The position numbers were made by a program, and so were the translations under genes. Under the pieces are notes generated by a model, which saw nothing but the letters and a program-made list of their open reading frames with translations, ran no database searches and was not told the DNA's origin. Shown here in pieces: positions 9,056-16,249 of a stretch of 22,899 nt of DNA. Origin of the DNA: Oceanospirillaceae bacterium UBA2001 (lineage in GTDB: Bacteria; Pseudomonadota; Gammaproteobacteria; Pseudomonadales; Balneatricaceae); contig DDCR01000036.1 in the NCBI GenBank assembly GCA_002335115.1, forward strand, positions 1 to 22,899. The letters are read 5' to 3'. Numbering within the stretch: position 1 is the stretch's first letter; every line of letters starts with the position of its first letter.

Positions 9056-10246
9056 CTAGGCTTCATACCAGGTGCGAAGAATCACCGACTTTAAATAATC
9101 AGTTTCAGGAATAGCTGGATGCACAGGATGGTCACCCCCTTGGCCGCCTTGCTCTAACACTTGTCCCAAACGACCATTTTTACGACAGGACTCTTGCAAT
9201 AGCTGAGTCAGACGGGTGCGTTCCAAATGCATAGAGCATGAAGCAGAGACCAGTATGCCCTCGGGCTTTAATAGACGCATGGCTAACTGATTAGCTCGCT
9301 GGTAGGCGAGCTCTCCCGCCTTGATGTCTTTGCGGCGGGCAATAAAGGCTGGTGGGTCAATAATGACCATATCAAACCGCTCACCCTCTTCGTGTAGCTG
9401 CCTCATGGTCGTAAAAGCGTCACCTTTAAGACTCTTGACTTTATCACTCACTCCATTTAACGCTGCTTGTTGGTCTACCAGATCTAATGCCTGCGCAGAG
9501 GCATCGACACAAATGACTGCCTCGGCACCTGCTACTGCTGCCTGCACACCCCAGCCACCAGTGTAACTAAAGACATCCAGCACGCGCTTGCCATGGGCAA
9601 GCTTTTGCACTCTGCGGCGATTGAGTCGATGATCATAAAACCATCCTGTTTTTTGACCTTCCCACACTGGGGCTAAAAAATTCACCCCATTTTCTTTTAA
9701 GGGCACCAGTTTTGGCACTTCACCCTGCGCCACGCGCACGTATTCATCGAGCCCTTCAAGGGCTCGCATTTTGCCATCATTTTTAAGCAAAATGTTTAAC
9801 TTTGGCACCACTTGATTTATCGCTTCCAACAATTTTGGAAGTAATAACTCGATACCTGCATTAGAGATCTGCACCACAAGCACCTGATCAAAACGATCAA
9901 TCACTAGGCCAGGCAGGCCATCACTATCACCGTAAACCCAGCGGTAGCAGTGATCTTCAAACAATCTTTCTCGACTCATCAATGCCACTTTCAAGCGTTT
10001 GGCTAAGCGTTCTAAATTAAGTGGTTCATGCGCTTGCCGACTCACCAAACGCCCACAAATAAGCTGTTTAGGATTAATGATCGCGGTACCCAAGGCTTTA
10101 CCTTTAGCATCCAGTACATTCACTTGTTCGCCTGCTGGAAAATTTTGCAAGGGCGATTTACTAACGTCCACTTCGTTACTGTAGATCCACAAATGACCTT
10201 GACGTAAACGGCGATCTGACTTTGACTTTAATATTAGATCTGGCAT
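9056..10246 (-). CDS. rlmI: 23S rRNA m5C methyltransferase (RlmI-type, class I SAM)
   Basis: A 396-residue protein with an N-terminal PUA RNA-binding domain (about 1-75; RLRQGHLWIYSNEV) and a C-terminal Rossmann methyltransferase domain. The SAM-binding motif is VLDVFSYTGGWGVQAA (about 222-237), the D of VICVDAS binds the ribose, and DPPAF is at 297-301. The candidate catalytic cysteine is C337 in SASCSMH. The whole fits RlmI, which methylates C1962 of 23S rRNA, although other members of this PUA-MTase group (COG1092) have uncertain targets. Its ATG follows the gcvH stop directly (TAAATG), and GAAGAA in the end of gcvH acts as Shine-Dalgarno, so it is tightly coupled as the last gene of this operon. 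Confidence 0.88.
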   Translation of the reverse strand: MPDLILKSKSDRRLRQGHLWIYSNEVDVSKSPLQNFPAGEQVNVLDAKGKALGTAIINPKQLICGRLVSRQAHEPLNLERLAKRLKVALMSRERLFEDHCYRWVYGDSDGLPGLVIDRFDQVLVVQISNAGIELLLPKLLEAINQVVPKLNILLKNDGKMRALEGLDEYVRVAQGEVPKLVPLKENGVNFLAPVWEGQKTGWFYDHRLNRRRVQKLAHGKRVLDVFSYTGGWGVQAAVAGAEAVICVDASAQALDLVDQQAALNGVSDKVKSLKGDAFTTMRQLHEEGERFDMVIIDPPAFIARRKDIKAGELAYQRANQLAMRLLKPEGILVSASCSMHLERTRLTQLLQESCRKNGRLGQVLEQGGQGGDHPVHPAIPETDYLKSVILRTWYEA

Positions 10247-10633
10247 TTATTCTTCACACAATTGAATGTAAGCATCAGCGTCTAATAAATGTTCCAGTTC
10301 TTCTGGGTTAGTTAAGCGTATGTGCAGCAACCAAGCTTCGCCATAGGGGTCTGAATTGACTAATTCTGGATCATCATCTAGCTGCTCATTGACAGCAATT
10401 ACCTCGCCAGAAACTGGCGCAAATAAATCTGAAGCTGCTTTAACTGATTCAATAACACCAAACTCATCTTCAGCAACAAGTTCTGCACCCACATCTGGTA
10501 GCTCTACGAATACCACGTCACCCAGTTGCTCTTGGGCAAAATCTGTGACGCCAACAGTGACCGTGCCATCACCTTCATTGCGAATCCATTCATGGCTTGA
10601 AACGAAGCTTAAGCCTTGAGGTAAGTTACTCAT
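10247..10633 (-). CDS. gcvH: Glycine cleavage system H protein
   Basis: Lipoyl carrier that shuttles the methylamine group between the P, T and L proteins of the glycine cleavage system. Starting at MSNLPQGLSF gives 128 residues, the family length. An upstream start would add 24 unrelated residues that overlap the end of ubiI. Landmarks are SHEWIRNEGDGTVTVGVTDFAQEQLGDVVFVELP and ESVKAASDLFAPVSGEV, where K65 is the lipoylated lysine. A clear Shine-Dalgarno (AAGGA) lies 8 bases before the ATG. It lies 13 bases after ubiI and directly before rlmI. No gcvT or gcvP is near, unlike E. coli, where gcvTHP follows ubiI. Confidence 0.96.
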   Translation of the reverse strand: MSNLPQGLSFVSSHEWIRNEGDGTVTVGVTDFAQEQLGDVVFVELPDVGAELVAEDEFGVIESVKAASDLFAPVSGEVIAVNEQLDDDPELVNSDPYGEAWLLHIRLTNPEELEHLLDADAYIQLCEE

Positions 10634-10646
10634 AATTGTGTCCTTA

Positions 10647-11906
10647 TTAGGTCTGTTTTTCTGGTTTGGGGGCTTGTGACAATGGCGGTAAGTGCGCGCC
10701 CACACCCATGGCCTGTTGTGCTAAATGTTGTTTGATCGGGTTCAATTTTTGTACCCAGTTCATGCCAGTATTGCGGAGCAAACTCAGCATGGGGTGTTGA
10801 TTAGCAAATAATCGAGAAAAACTCTCCATCAAGGTCATCATACGCAAATTATCACCACGCCTTTTCGACTGATATTGTTCTAGAGTTTTAACACTGGAAA
10901 TAGCATATCCTTGTTGTTGAGCCTTTTGTAACGTCTCGACTAAAGCGGCAACATCTAAAAAGCCTAAATTAACACCTTGCCCAGCTAATGGATGTATCGT
11001 GTGTGCTGCGTCACCCACCAACACTAGCCCTGCTTGCACATAACGCTTGGCGTGACGCTGTCTAAGGGGAATCACATAACGCTTGTCACTGGCGGTCACC
11101 ACTCCTAGACGGTGTTCAAAAGCTTGACTCAAAGCGTGGCAAAAGTCTTCGTCTGACAAGGCTTGCATCGCTTCTGCTTGGGCTTTGGGTCGCGACCACA
11201 CAATGGAACAATAATGAGTATCTGGGCCTTCTTCGATGGCACTAGAGAGGGGTAAAAAAGCTAAGATACCGTCCTCTGTAAAGCGTTGCCAGGCCGTATT
11301 TTTGTGTGGTTGGGTTATTTTTACTCGCGTCACTAAGGCGTGATGAGGGTAATCCCACTCACGGGTGGGCAGCCCTGCCAATTGCCTAATCTTAGAATTG
11401 GCCCCATCAGCCCCAACCACTAGCGTGGCACTGACTTGTTCACCACTGGCCAAAGTTAAACAACGAGGGGATATTTCTTGCGCACTCATGTCAACCACTT
11501 GGCTATGCTCGAACAGCTGATATTTTTTGGATTCTAAGGTTTGGTGCAGCGCTGAAGTGATGGTGCAGTTTTCAACAATATGACCCAAGTATGGTAAATG
11601 CTGTTCTGCGGCGGTAAAGTCGAGTTGACCTGTGCCACAGGCATCCCACACATGCATGGCACTATAGGCTTGAAAACGCGCCATATTTTCAATTAGTGGC
11701 CAAACTTCAAGGTTTTTTAATAGGTTTTCAGAGGCTAAACTCAACGCTGACACACGAGCATCCACTTGTCCTGGAAGCCAATCTTGGGCTGGGTTTAAGG
11801 CACCCGACTCAATTAATGCGACCTTAAAACCGGCATCAACAAGACCACAGGCAAGGCTAGCACCCACCATTCCAGCACCCACTATTACAACGTCAAACTG
11901 GTTCAT
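10647..11906 (-). CDS. ubiI: FAD-dependent ubiquinone biosynthesis hydroxylase (UbiI/VisC type)
   Basis: Aerobic flavin monooxygenase of ubiquinone synthesis; E. coli UbiI (VisC) hydroxylates ring carbon C5. The 419 residues begin with a dinucleotide-binding fold (VVIVGAGMVGASLACGL, residues 6-22). VWDACGTGQLDF, LGHIVENCTITSAL, the second FAD contact GADGANS (165-171) and the third, GDAAHTIHPLAGQGVNLG (298-315), follow. The LGHIVEN and LPLAGQGVNLG-like blocks resemble VisC more than UbiH or UbiF, but the exact ring position cannot be proven from sequence. Its start overlaps the end of ubiH by 14 bases, so the two are translated together. Probably peripheral to the membrane, in the Ubi complex. 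Confidence 0.9.
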   Translation of the reverse strand: MNQFDVVIVGAGMVGASLACGLVDAGFKVALIESGALNPAQDWLPGQVDARVSALSLASENLLKNLEVWPLIENMARFQAYSAMHVWDACGTGQLDFTAAEQHLPYLGHIVENCTITSALHQTLESKKYQLFEHSQVVDMSAQEISPRCLTLASGEQVSATLVVGADGANSKIRQLAGLPTREWDYPHHALVTRVKITQPHKNTAWQRFTEDGILAFLPLSSAIEEGPDTHYCSIVWSRPKAQAEAMQALSDEDFCHALSQAFEHRLGVVTASDKRYVIPLRQRHAKRYVQAGLVLVGDAAHTIHPLAGQGVNLGFLDVAALVETLQKAQQQGYAISSVKTLEQYQSKRRGDNLRMMTLMESFSRLFANQHPMLSLLRNTGMNWVQKLNPIKQHLAQQAMGVGAHLPPLSQAPKPEKQT

Positions 11907-13239
11907 TAGCTTTTCTCGTGGCGCTGCGGGAATTAGAAGTGACCAAAGGAGGCATGGCTAAGACCTTGGACAAGGGCACATCCAAACCCATGGCGGCACG
12001 GGTAAAAATAGTTTTAACTGCAGGTATTTGCTGCATGGTGAATAAACCCAATTGGCGCAACGCCGAGTAATGTGGTTTCTTACTAGAAAAGAGCTTCATC
12101 ACTTTGTCACTTGCACTAATAACACGCTCTTGATCCCACCGGCTGGTAGCAACGAACTGATTTAAGTTGGTTAAGTCACCCATAGGCGTGCCTTGTTCAC
12201 ATGCTTTGAGCACCGCTTGTGCCAGTGCAAAGCTACCCCTCAAGGCAAGGTTAAAGCCTTGGCCTGCTATCGGATGCAAGGTATGGGCAGCATTGCCCAC
12301 CACCGCGAGTCCCTGACGCGCTTGCTCTTGTGCCACACTTAAACTCAGCGGGTAAACTTGGCGATCACCAATAGCAAGAAACTCACCCATGGGATAACCC
12401 ACCTGCTGTTGTATTTCTTCTAGTAACTGAGCATCACTCAATTGCTGTAATTCACCTTGACGAGCAATGGGCTGGGTCCAGACTAGGGCTGCCCGATGCT
12501 TACCTTCGAAGCAAGGCAAGGGTAATAAAGCCAGTGGGCCAGATGAGGTGAACCGTTCACATGCAAGGCTATGATGATCTTGATCTAATTGTAAATTAGC
12601 CACCAGTGCTACTTGGTCATAAGTTTGCACTTGATCAAACATTCCCAGTTGTTCACGCAAATCTGAGCGGCCACCATCAGCCATCACAATGAGTTGGGCA
12701 GTGAGGCTTTGAGCCTGCCCAAGTCGCTGATATTCTAGGTGGCTATTTTGACATGCATTATCGATAGCAGTAACTTGGGCTTGGTCTATTAGATGTACGA
12801 ATTCACTGCACCGTTGAGTGATTTGTTGTAAGAAAACCTGCCCCATCGTCTGATTTTGCAGTACATAGCCCAAGGCCTCTGTTTGCATATCACCGGCCTG
12901 CATTTCACTCTTCCACGGTTGTCCTTGGTCGCTCACTTGAATATTGCTAATAGCCTGAGCATGGGGTGCCAAGTGCTGCCATAAACCAATGCTATGTAAT
13001 AAATTACGGCTACCTAAAGCCAGCGCAGTTGCACGTCCGTCCAAAGCACCCGCTGCCGAGGGAGTGTTTGCTGCAATTGGTGCCGCATCCAATAATGCGA
13101 TAGATAATCCGTAGGCCTTTGCTGTGCCGGCAAAAGCCAAACACAAACTTGCCCCTACCAGTCCACTGCCAACAATGACTATATCGTAACTATTATTAAA
13201 CTGCTTACCCACAGGGCGTTGCTCTATATGTTCAGTCAT
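11893..13239 (-). CDS. ubiH: 2-octaprenyl-6-methoxyphenyl hydroxylase (UbiH)
   Basis: Second flavin monooxygenase of aerobic ubiquinone synthesis; UbiH hydroxylates ring carbon C1. The 448 residues have the FAD fold DIVIVGSGLVGASLCLAF (about 19-36), DGRATALALGSRNLL, VADGG-like second contact (MADGGRSDLREQLG), SGPLALLPLP, and VVGNAAHTLHPIAGQGFNLALRG. The DGRATAL and VGNAAHTLHPIAGQGFNL segments are typical of UbiH rather than UbiI. It has an N-terminal extension of about 17 residues before the Rossmann strand compared with E. coli. The gene is between pepP and ubiI, as in E. coli. Its ATG overlaps the pepP stop (TAATG) and its 3' end overlaps ubiI by 14 bases. Confidence 0.93.
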   Translation of the reverse strand: MTEHIEQRPVGKQFNNSYDIVIVGSGLVGASLCLAFAGTAKAYGLSIALLDAAPIAANTPSAAGALDGRATALALGSRNLLHSIGLWQHLAPHAQAISNIQVSDQGQPWKSEMQAGDMQTEALGYVLQNQTMGQVFLQQITQRCSEFVHLIDQAQVTAIDNACQNSHLEYQRLGQAQSLTAQLIVMADGGRSDLREQLGMFDQVQTYDQVALVANLQLDQDHHSLACERFTSSGPLALLPLPCFEGKHRAALVWTQPIARQGELQQLSDAQLLEEIQQQVGYPMGEFLAIGDRQVYPLSLSVAQEQARQGLAVVGNAAHTLHPIAGQGFNLALRGSFALAQAVLKACEQGTPMGDLTNLNQFVATSRWDQERVISASDKVMKLFSSKKPHYSALRQLGLFTMQQIPAVKTIFTRAAMGLDVPLSKVLAMPPLVTSNSRSATRKANEPV

Positions 13240-14552
13240 TAGCTAGCCATTATAGTTTCAATATCTGCCACAGATACTGGTAAATTTGCAGTAAGATTGC
13301 GGTAACCATGGTCTGTCACCAAAATATTGTCTTCTATACGCACACCAATGCCGCGCCATTGAGGGGCAATATCTAAATCTTCTGGATCAATATAAATACC
13401 CGGTTCAACCGTGGTGACCATGCCTGCAATCAGTGGACGAGACGCGCCATCTAGCTTGTATACACCCACATCATGCACATCCATACCTAGCCAATGGCCA
13501 ATGTTGTGCATGTAGAATTTTCGAAAGGTTTGCTGTTCAATATTTTGCTCAAGCTCACCGGTCAATAAGCCAATTTCAATGAGTCCTTGAGTGATCACTT
13601 TCACCGCTGCATCTTGCATATCTGTATAAACAGCACCGGGTTTAATGCACGCCAAGGCTGCCTCATGAGCCGCTAATACCAATTCATAAATAGTTTTTTG
13701 TGCCTCACTAAAGCGGCCATTAACAGGAAAAGTACGGGTGATGTCAGAAGCATAATGATCTAACTCACAGCCTGCATCGATCAATACTAAATCACCATCC
13801 TGTAATACTTGATCATTATTGGTGTAGTGCAAAATACAGGCGTTTTCACCACCAGCAACTATCGAACCATAAGCCAGCCGCTGGCTGCCTTGGGTGGTGA
13901 ATTGATGGTGTAATTCAGCAGCCAGTTGATATTCGTGCATGCCTACTTTGCAGACACTCATGGCCCGTTTGTGAGCCGTCACACTAATAGCACAAGCGGC
14001 GGTCATTTGAGCTACTTCAGCCTCTGATTTGAATAAGCGCATGGCATTAACTAACGGATCTAGGTCGGCTAGTTGAGTCGGACAAATTTTGCCTTGACGC
14101 GCCAATCTTCGCAACATAGAAAGGCTCTGTTGCACTAGTTCACCCGTGTCTGCCCGGCTAAAGCTATAGACGACTTGGCTCGCGTCATCTAACAAGTCTA
14201 TGAGCTTATCAGCCAAACTTTCGTTACTGTAGGCCTGATCTATCATCAATACATCCGGCGCAGCATCCACCCCTAAACGTCGACCATGCCAAATTTCTTG
14301 TAACTTGTTTTTGCTAGCACAGAATATAGTGGTGGATGGGCCATTCACTCCATTGACCAGCACTAAGGTCGCATTTGACTCTACCATGCCCGCCAAGTAG
14401 TAAAAGCTACTGTCTTGTCGGTAATCGTGTTCTACGTCGCCATTGCGGATATGCACGGGGGCACACTGCACTATCACCACCGCCCCTTGAGGTAGTTTTT
14501 TCAATAAAGCGTGGCGTCGATTGTTGTATTCTGTGGTGGCGAGTTTAGTCAT
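13239..14552 (-). CDS. pepP: Xaa-Pro aminopeptidase P
   Basis: Cytosolic dimanganese aminopeptidase that removes an N-terminal residue next to proline. The 437 residues match the E. coli enzyme in length (about 440), with an N-terminal domain (RRHALLKKLPQGAVVI, YRQDSSFYYLAG) and a C-terminal pita-bread fold. The five metal ligands are visible: D259 (LIDAGCE), D270 (SDITRTFPVNG), H353 (HNIGHWLGMDVHD), E383 (TVEPGIYI) and E407 (GVRIEDNILVT). It follows ygfB by 52 bases and shares a TAATG overlap with ubiH. An AGGG element lies about 9 bases before the ATG. The link of pepP with ubiH and ubiI is conserved in proteobacteria without a clear functional reason. Confidence 0.96.
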   Translation of the reverse strand: MTKLATTEYNNRRHALLKKLPQGAVVIVQCAPVHIRNGDVEHDYRQDSSFYYLAGMVESNATLVLVNGVNGPSTTIFCASKNKLQEIWHGRRLGVDAAPDVLMIDQAYSNESLADKLIDLLDDASQVVYSFSRADTGELVQQSLSMLRRLARQGKICPTQLADLDPLVNAMRLFKSEAEVAQMTAACAISVTAHKRAMSVCKVGMHEYQLAAELHHQFTTQGSQRLAYGSIVAGGENACILHYTNNDQVLQDGDLVLIDAGCELDHYASDITRTFPVNGRFSEAQKTIYELVLAAHEAALACIKPGAVYTDMQDAAVKVITQGLIEIGLLTGELEQNIEQQTFRKFYMHNIGHWLGMDVHDVGVYKLDGASRPLIAGMVTTVEPGIYIDPEDLDIAPQWRGIGVRIEDNILVTDHGYRNLTANLPVSVADIETIMAS

Positions 14553-14604
14553 GATATCTGCCCTAAGGTCATTACTTTAGCATTTAGTGTTACTGCTGTG
14601 GCGC

Positions 14605-15204
14605 TCAGTGTAGTTGTTGTGGCACTTTCTGTGGTCCACTTTCAGCCAGCAAATTGAATTCTGCAAATACCATCATGGCGGCCAAACGAACATATTCAAC
14701 TAGCTCTACGTAACTTATTTCTGCGCTATCTTCCGTTAGATCTTCGTCTTCTGCATTAAAAGACACCTGAGCAATGTTGGCTAAGTCTTCCATGGCGTCG
14801 GTAATTTCACTCGATAGCTTTTGTTTACTACGGTCAAAACCTAAGCCAAACCCACTTAAAAATCCAGTGCACCATGCTCCCAAGGATTCTGCTCTGCCTG
14901 CAAGCTCGGCATCATCCTCGGGCAGTAGGAGTTGCAGGCCAAAATCTGCTTCTGTTAATTGTTCTAATACCATATCGTAAAGCACCACTAGCTCAGCTTT
15001 GTCGTCATCATCTTCAATGGCTTGTACATCTAAATGAGCCACTACCATCGCTAACCAAGCCTCAGCATCAGCGCGCACACCTGCCGCCAACTGTCCTGTC
15101 AACAGACCGTGTAATTCTGAAGGCGTTCCAAAAGCCCCCAATTCGACAAACATGTCTGCAAAATCATCAAATACATAGTTGAGTTGTGGTTTGGTATCAG
15201 TCAT
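14605..15204 (-). CDS. ygfB: YecA/YgfB (UPF0149) family protein
   Basis: A 199-residue acidic, mostly helical protein of the UPF0149 family. Recognisable blocks are ELHGLLTGQLAAGV, the conserved WCTGFLSGFGLGF near residues 111-123, and the late SYVELVEYVRLAAMMVFAEF. No membrane segment. The molecular role is poorly known. In Pseudomonas aeruginosa YgfB has been described (from memory) as lowering ampDh3 expression and so affecting peptidoglycan recycling and beta-lactam resistance; whether that holds here is unknown. As in Pseudomonas and E. coli, it is next to pepP on one side and diverges from the coiled-coil gene, zapA and 6S RNA on the other. It heads the six-gene leftward operon. Confidence 0.9.
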   Translation of the reverse strand: MTDTKPQLNYVFDDFADMFVELGAFGTPSELHGLLTGQLAAGVRADAEAWLAMVVAHLDVQAIEDDDDKAELVVLYDMVLEQLTEADFGLQLLLPEDDAELAGRAESLGAWCTGFLSGFGLGFDRSKQKLSSEITDAMEDLANIAQVSFNAEDEDLTEDSAEISYVELVEYVRLAAMMVFAEFNLLAESGPQKVPQQLH

Positions 15205-15235
15205 GGGGTTAGCTCAAGCAACAAATTAGGCATTT

Positions 15236-15241
15236 ATTATA
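15236..15241 (-). promoter_or_regulatory. Candidate -10 element for the ygfB-pepP-ubiH-ubiI-gcvH-rlmI operon
   Basis: A perfect TATAAT on the minus strand lies about 32 bases upstream of the ygfB ATG; predicted start of transcription is near 15229. I find no good -35 at 16-18 bases, so strength or dependence on an activator is unclear. Confidence 0.42.
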
Positions 15242-15282
15242 CCTGAGCTGTCGCCATTCTCTAGCGCTTTTGGAGGACCTAC

Positions 15283-15310
15283 TAGACAGTAGCGTTATTT
15301 ACTATAAAAT
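15283..15310 (+). promoter_or_regulatory. Candidate sigma-70 promoter for the coiled-coil gene and zapA
   Basis: TAGACA (15283-15288) and TAAAAT (15305-15310) each match 5 of 6 consensus bases and are separated by 16 bases. Predicted start near 15317 leaves a leader of about 26 bases. The ygfB and zapA transcription units therefore diverge from within the 138-base gap. Confidence 0.5.
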
Positions 15311-15342
15311 CTAGGGTAGATTACTTTTCAAGTGGACCAGAC

Positions 15343-15597
15343 ATGTCGACTATCAGCGCCTTGGCACATCATGTAGACCAGTTGCTAACCCAACATCGCA
15401 CTTTAGCGCTTGAGCACTCGCAATTGCAACGGCGAGTGATCGAGTTAGAACAACAATTGCAACAGCAACAAGCTGTTAACAACTTAGATCAAGACACCCA
15501 TATGGAATCTAATCGAGCCCACCAGCAAACCCTAGAAGATGAGTTGAATGGTTTGATCAGCCTGTTTGAACAAACAACGGAAACCAAGCATGACTGA
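15343..15597 (+). CDS. Small coiled-coil protein, TIGR02449-like (ZapB-like), upstream of zapA
   Basis: An 84-residue protein that is almost all helix-forming. The stretch from residue 10 to about 45 is a clear heptad-type coiled coil rich in Q, L and E (RRVIELEQQLQQQQ), followed by a second short helix (QTLEDELNGLISLFEQ). No membrane segment or signal. It matches the small protein that gammaproteobacteria encode just before zapA (TIGR02449 as I recall). Size and coiled-coil layout recall the division factor ZapB, but this is not a demonstrated homology. Its 3' end overlaps zapA by 8 bases, so the products are likely made together and may interact at the division ring; this last point is inference from context. 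Confidence 0.82.
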   Translation: MSTISALAHHVDQLLTQHRTLALEHSQLQRRVIELEQQLQQQQAVNNLDQDTHMESNRAHQQTLEDELNGLISLFEQTTETKHD

Positions 15598-15868
15598 CTT
15601 AGAAGCAGTGCAAGTGACCATTTTAGAACAAAACTACACGCTCACTTGTCCCTCTGGTAAAGAAGCTAATTTGCGCCGAGCCGCAGAAACGTTAGACAAA
15701 ACCCTGCAAAACATTAAAGCAAGTGGGCGAGTCATGGGACTAGAGCGCATGGCTGTCATGGCAGCTCTCAACATGAGCGCTGAATTAATAGATACCCAGA
15801 TGCAATTGGAGACCTTAGAAACGGCTTTAGCCCAACTTGATAAGACTGTCACAGATACCCTAAATTAA
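15590..15868 (+). CDS. zapA: Cell division protein ZapA
   Basis: FtsZ-ring associated protein that bundles FtsZ protofilaments. From the ATG of MTDLEAVQVTILEQNYTL the product has 92 residues: an N-terminal globular beta-alpha part (VTILEQNYTLTCPSGKEANLRRAAETLDKTLQNIKASGRV), MAALNMSAELI, and a C-terminal coiled coil (MQLETLETALAQLDKTV). E. coli ZapA has 109 residues, so the coiled coil is somewhat short here. An upstream start would add 8 residues lying wholly in the previous gene; I prefer the internal ATG, which overlaps the previous stop by 8 bases. 6S RNA follows, the usual order in gammaproteobacteria. Confidence 0.93.
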   Translation: MTDLEAVQVTILEQNYTLTCPSGKEANLRRAAETLDKTLQNIKASGRVMGLERMAVMAALNMSAELIDTQMQLETLETALAQLDKTVTDTLN

Positions 15869-15912
15869 GTTTTGCATGCACATTGTGGGTTCCCTTCTTA
15901 AAATCAGCAGCC

Positions 15913-15918
15913 TATAAT
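15913..15918 (+). promoter_or_regulatory. Perfect -10 box of the 6S RNA promoter
   Basis: TATAAT lies 7 bases before the predicted 5' end of 6S RNA near 15925. The -35 at the expected distance (about 15890, TTCCCT) is weak. The box lies 44 bases after the zapA stop, so 6S RNA can be made apart from zapA. Confidence 0.6.
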
Positions 15919-15924
15919 GGGGTC

Positions 15925-16106
15925 AGACTCCCTGTGGTGCTCGACATTCGATAACGTCCTTGAGCCGATTCATATAATCAGGGTGCTTCTCGCATACGCT
16001 TTGTGCATGTCCACTTGTTGGAACGCCTTCCGCCTATGCAGGGGCTCCCACCTTGAACCTTCGGGTTCAGGGCAACCATCGGAATCGCCACCTTGGGGAG
16101 TCTTTC
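15925..16106 (+). ncRNA. ssrS: 6S RNA
   Basis: Regulatory RNA of about 180 bases that mimics an open promoter and binds sigma-70 RNA polymerase in stationary phase. The two ends pair: GACTCCC (15927-15933) with GGGAGTC (16096-16102), continued by GGTG with CCAC. The 5' side has TTGAGCCGATTCATA, close to CCTGAGCCGATATTTCATA in E. coli 6S. The 3' side has CACCTTGAACC-TTCG-GGTTCAGGG, close to the E. coli CACCTTGAACCAAGGGTTCAAGGG; here the hairpin (16051-16072) is capped by a stable UUCG loop. Position right after zapA also fits. Ends are estimated to within a few bases. No intrinsic terminator is seen, in line with 3' processing. Confidence 0.93.
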
Positions 16107-16130
16107 ACCACTTATTGTTACCCTTGTTGT

Positions 16131-16159
16131 GTAACGGTAAACACGTAAAAATCTGTAAA
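16131..16159 (+). promoter_or_regulatory. Cluster of CpxR half-sites upstream of cpxR
   Basis: The segment 16145-16159 is GTAAA-AATCT-GTAAA, an exact match to the CpxR box GTAAA-N5-GTAAA. Two further half-sites stand just before it: GTAAC at 16131 and GTAAA at 16137. The cluster ends 90 bases before the cpxR start codon and begins about 25 bases after the 6S RNA. A plausible -10 (CACAAT, 16198-16203) without a good -35 would put the exact box near -52 to -66, suited to activation. Autoregulation of cpxR is therefore likely. Confidence 0.7.
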
Positions 16160-16249
16160 ACCTTCAATCTGTGCCTAAAACGACCGAATAACTGTGGCAC
16201 AATCTGGGCTGAAGCGGCGCAGTCCTGCCTAAAATGAGGTTTTCAAGTT

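Noticed and set aside
14774..15182. Two plus-strand frames opposite ygfB
   Set aside because: Both lie within ygfB, which is well supported, and neither shows a ribosome site or known motif.
15917..16237. Open reading frame of 106 codons across the 6S RNA region
   Set aside because: It coincides with the structured 6S RNA, has unusual composition and no recognisable domain, and starts within the promoter.
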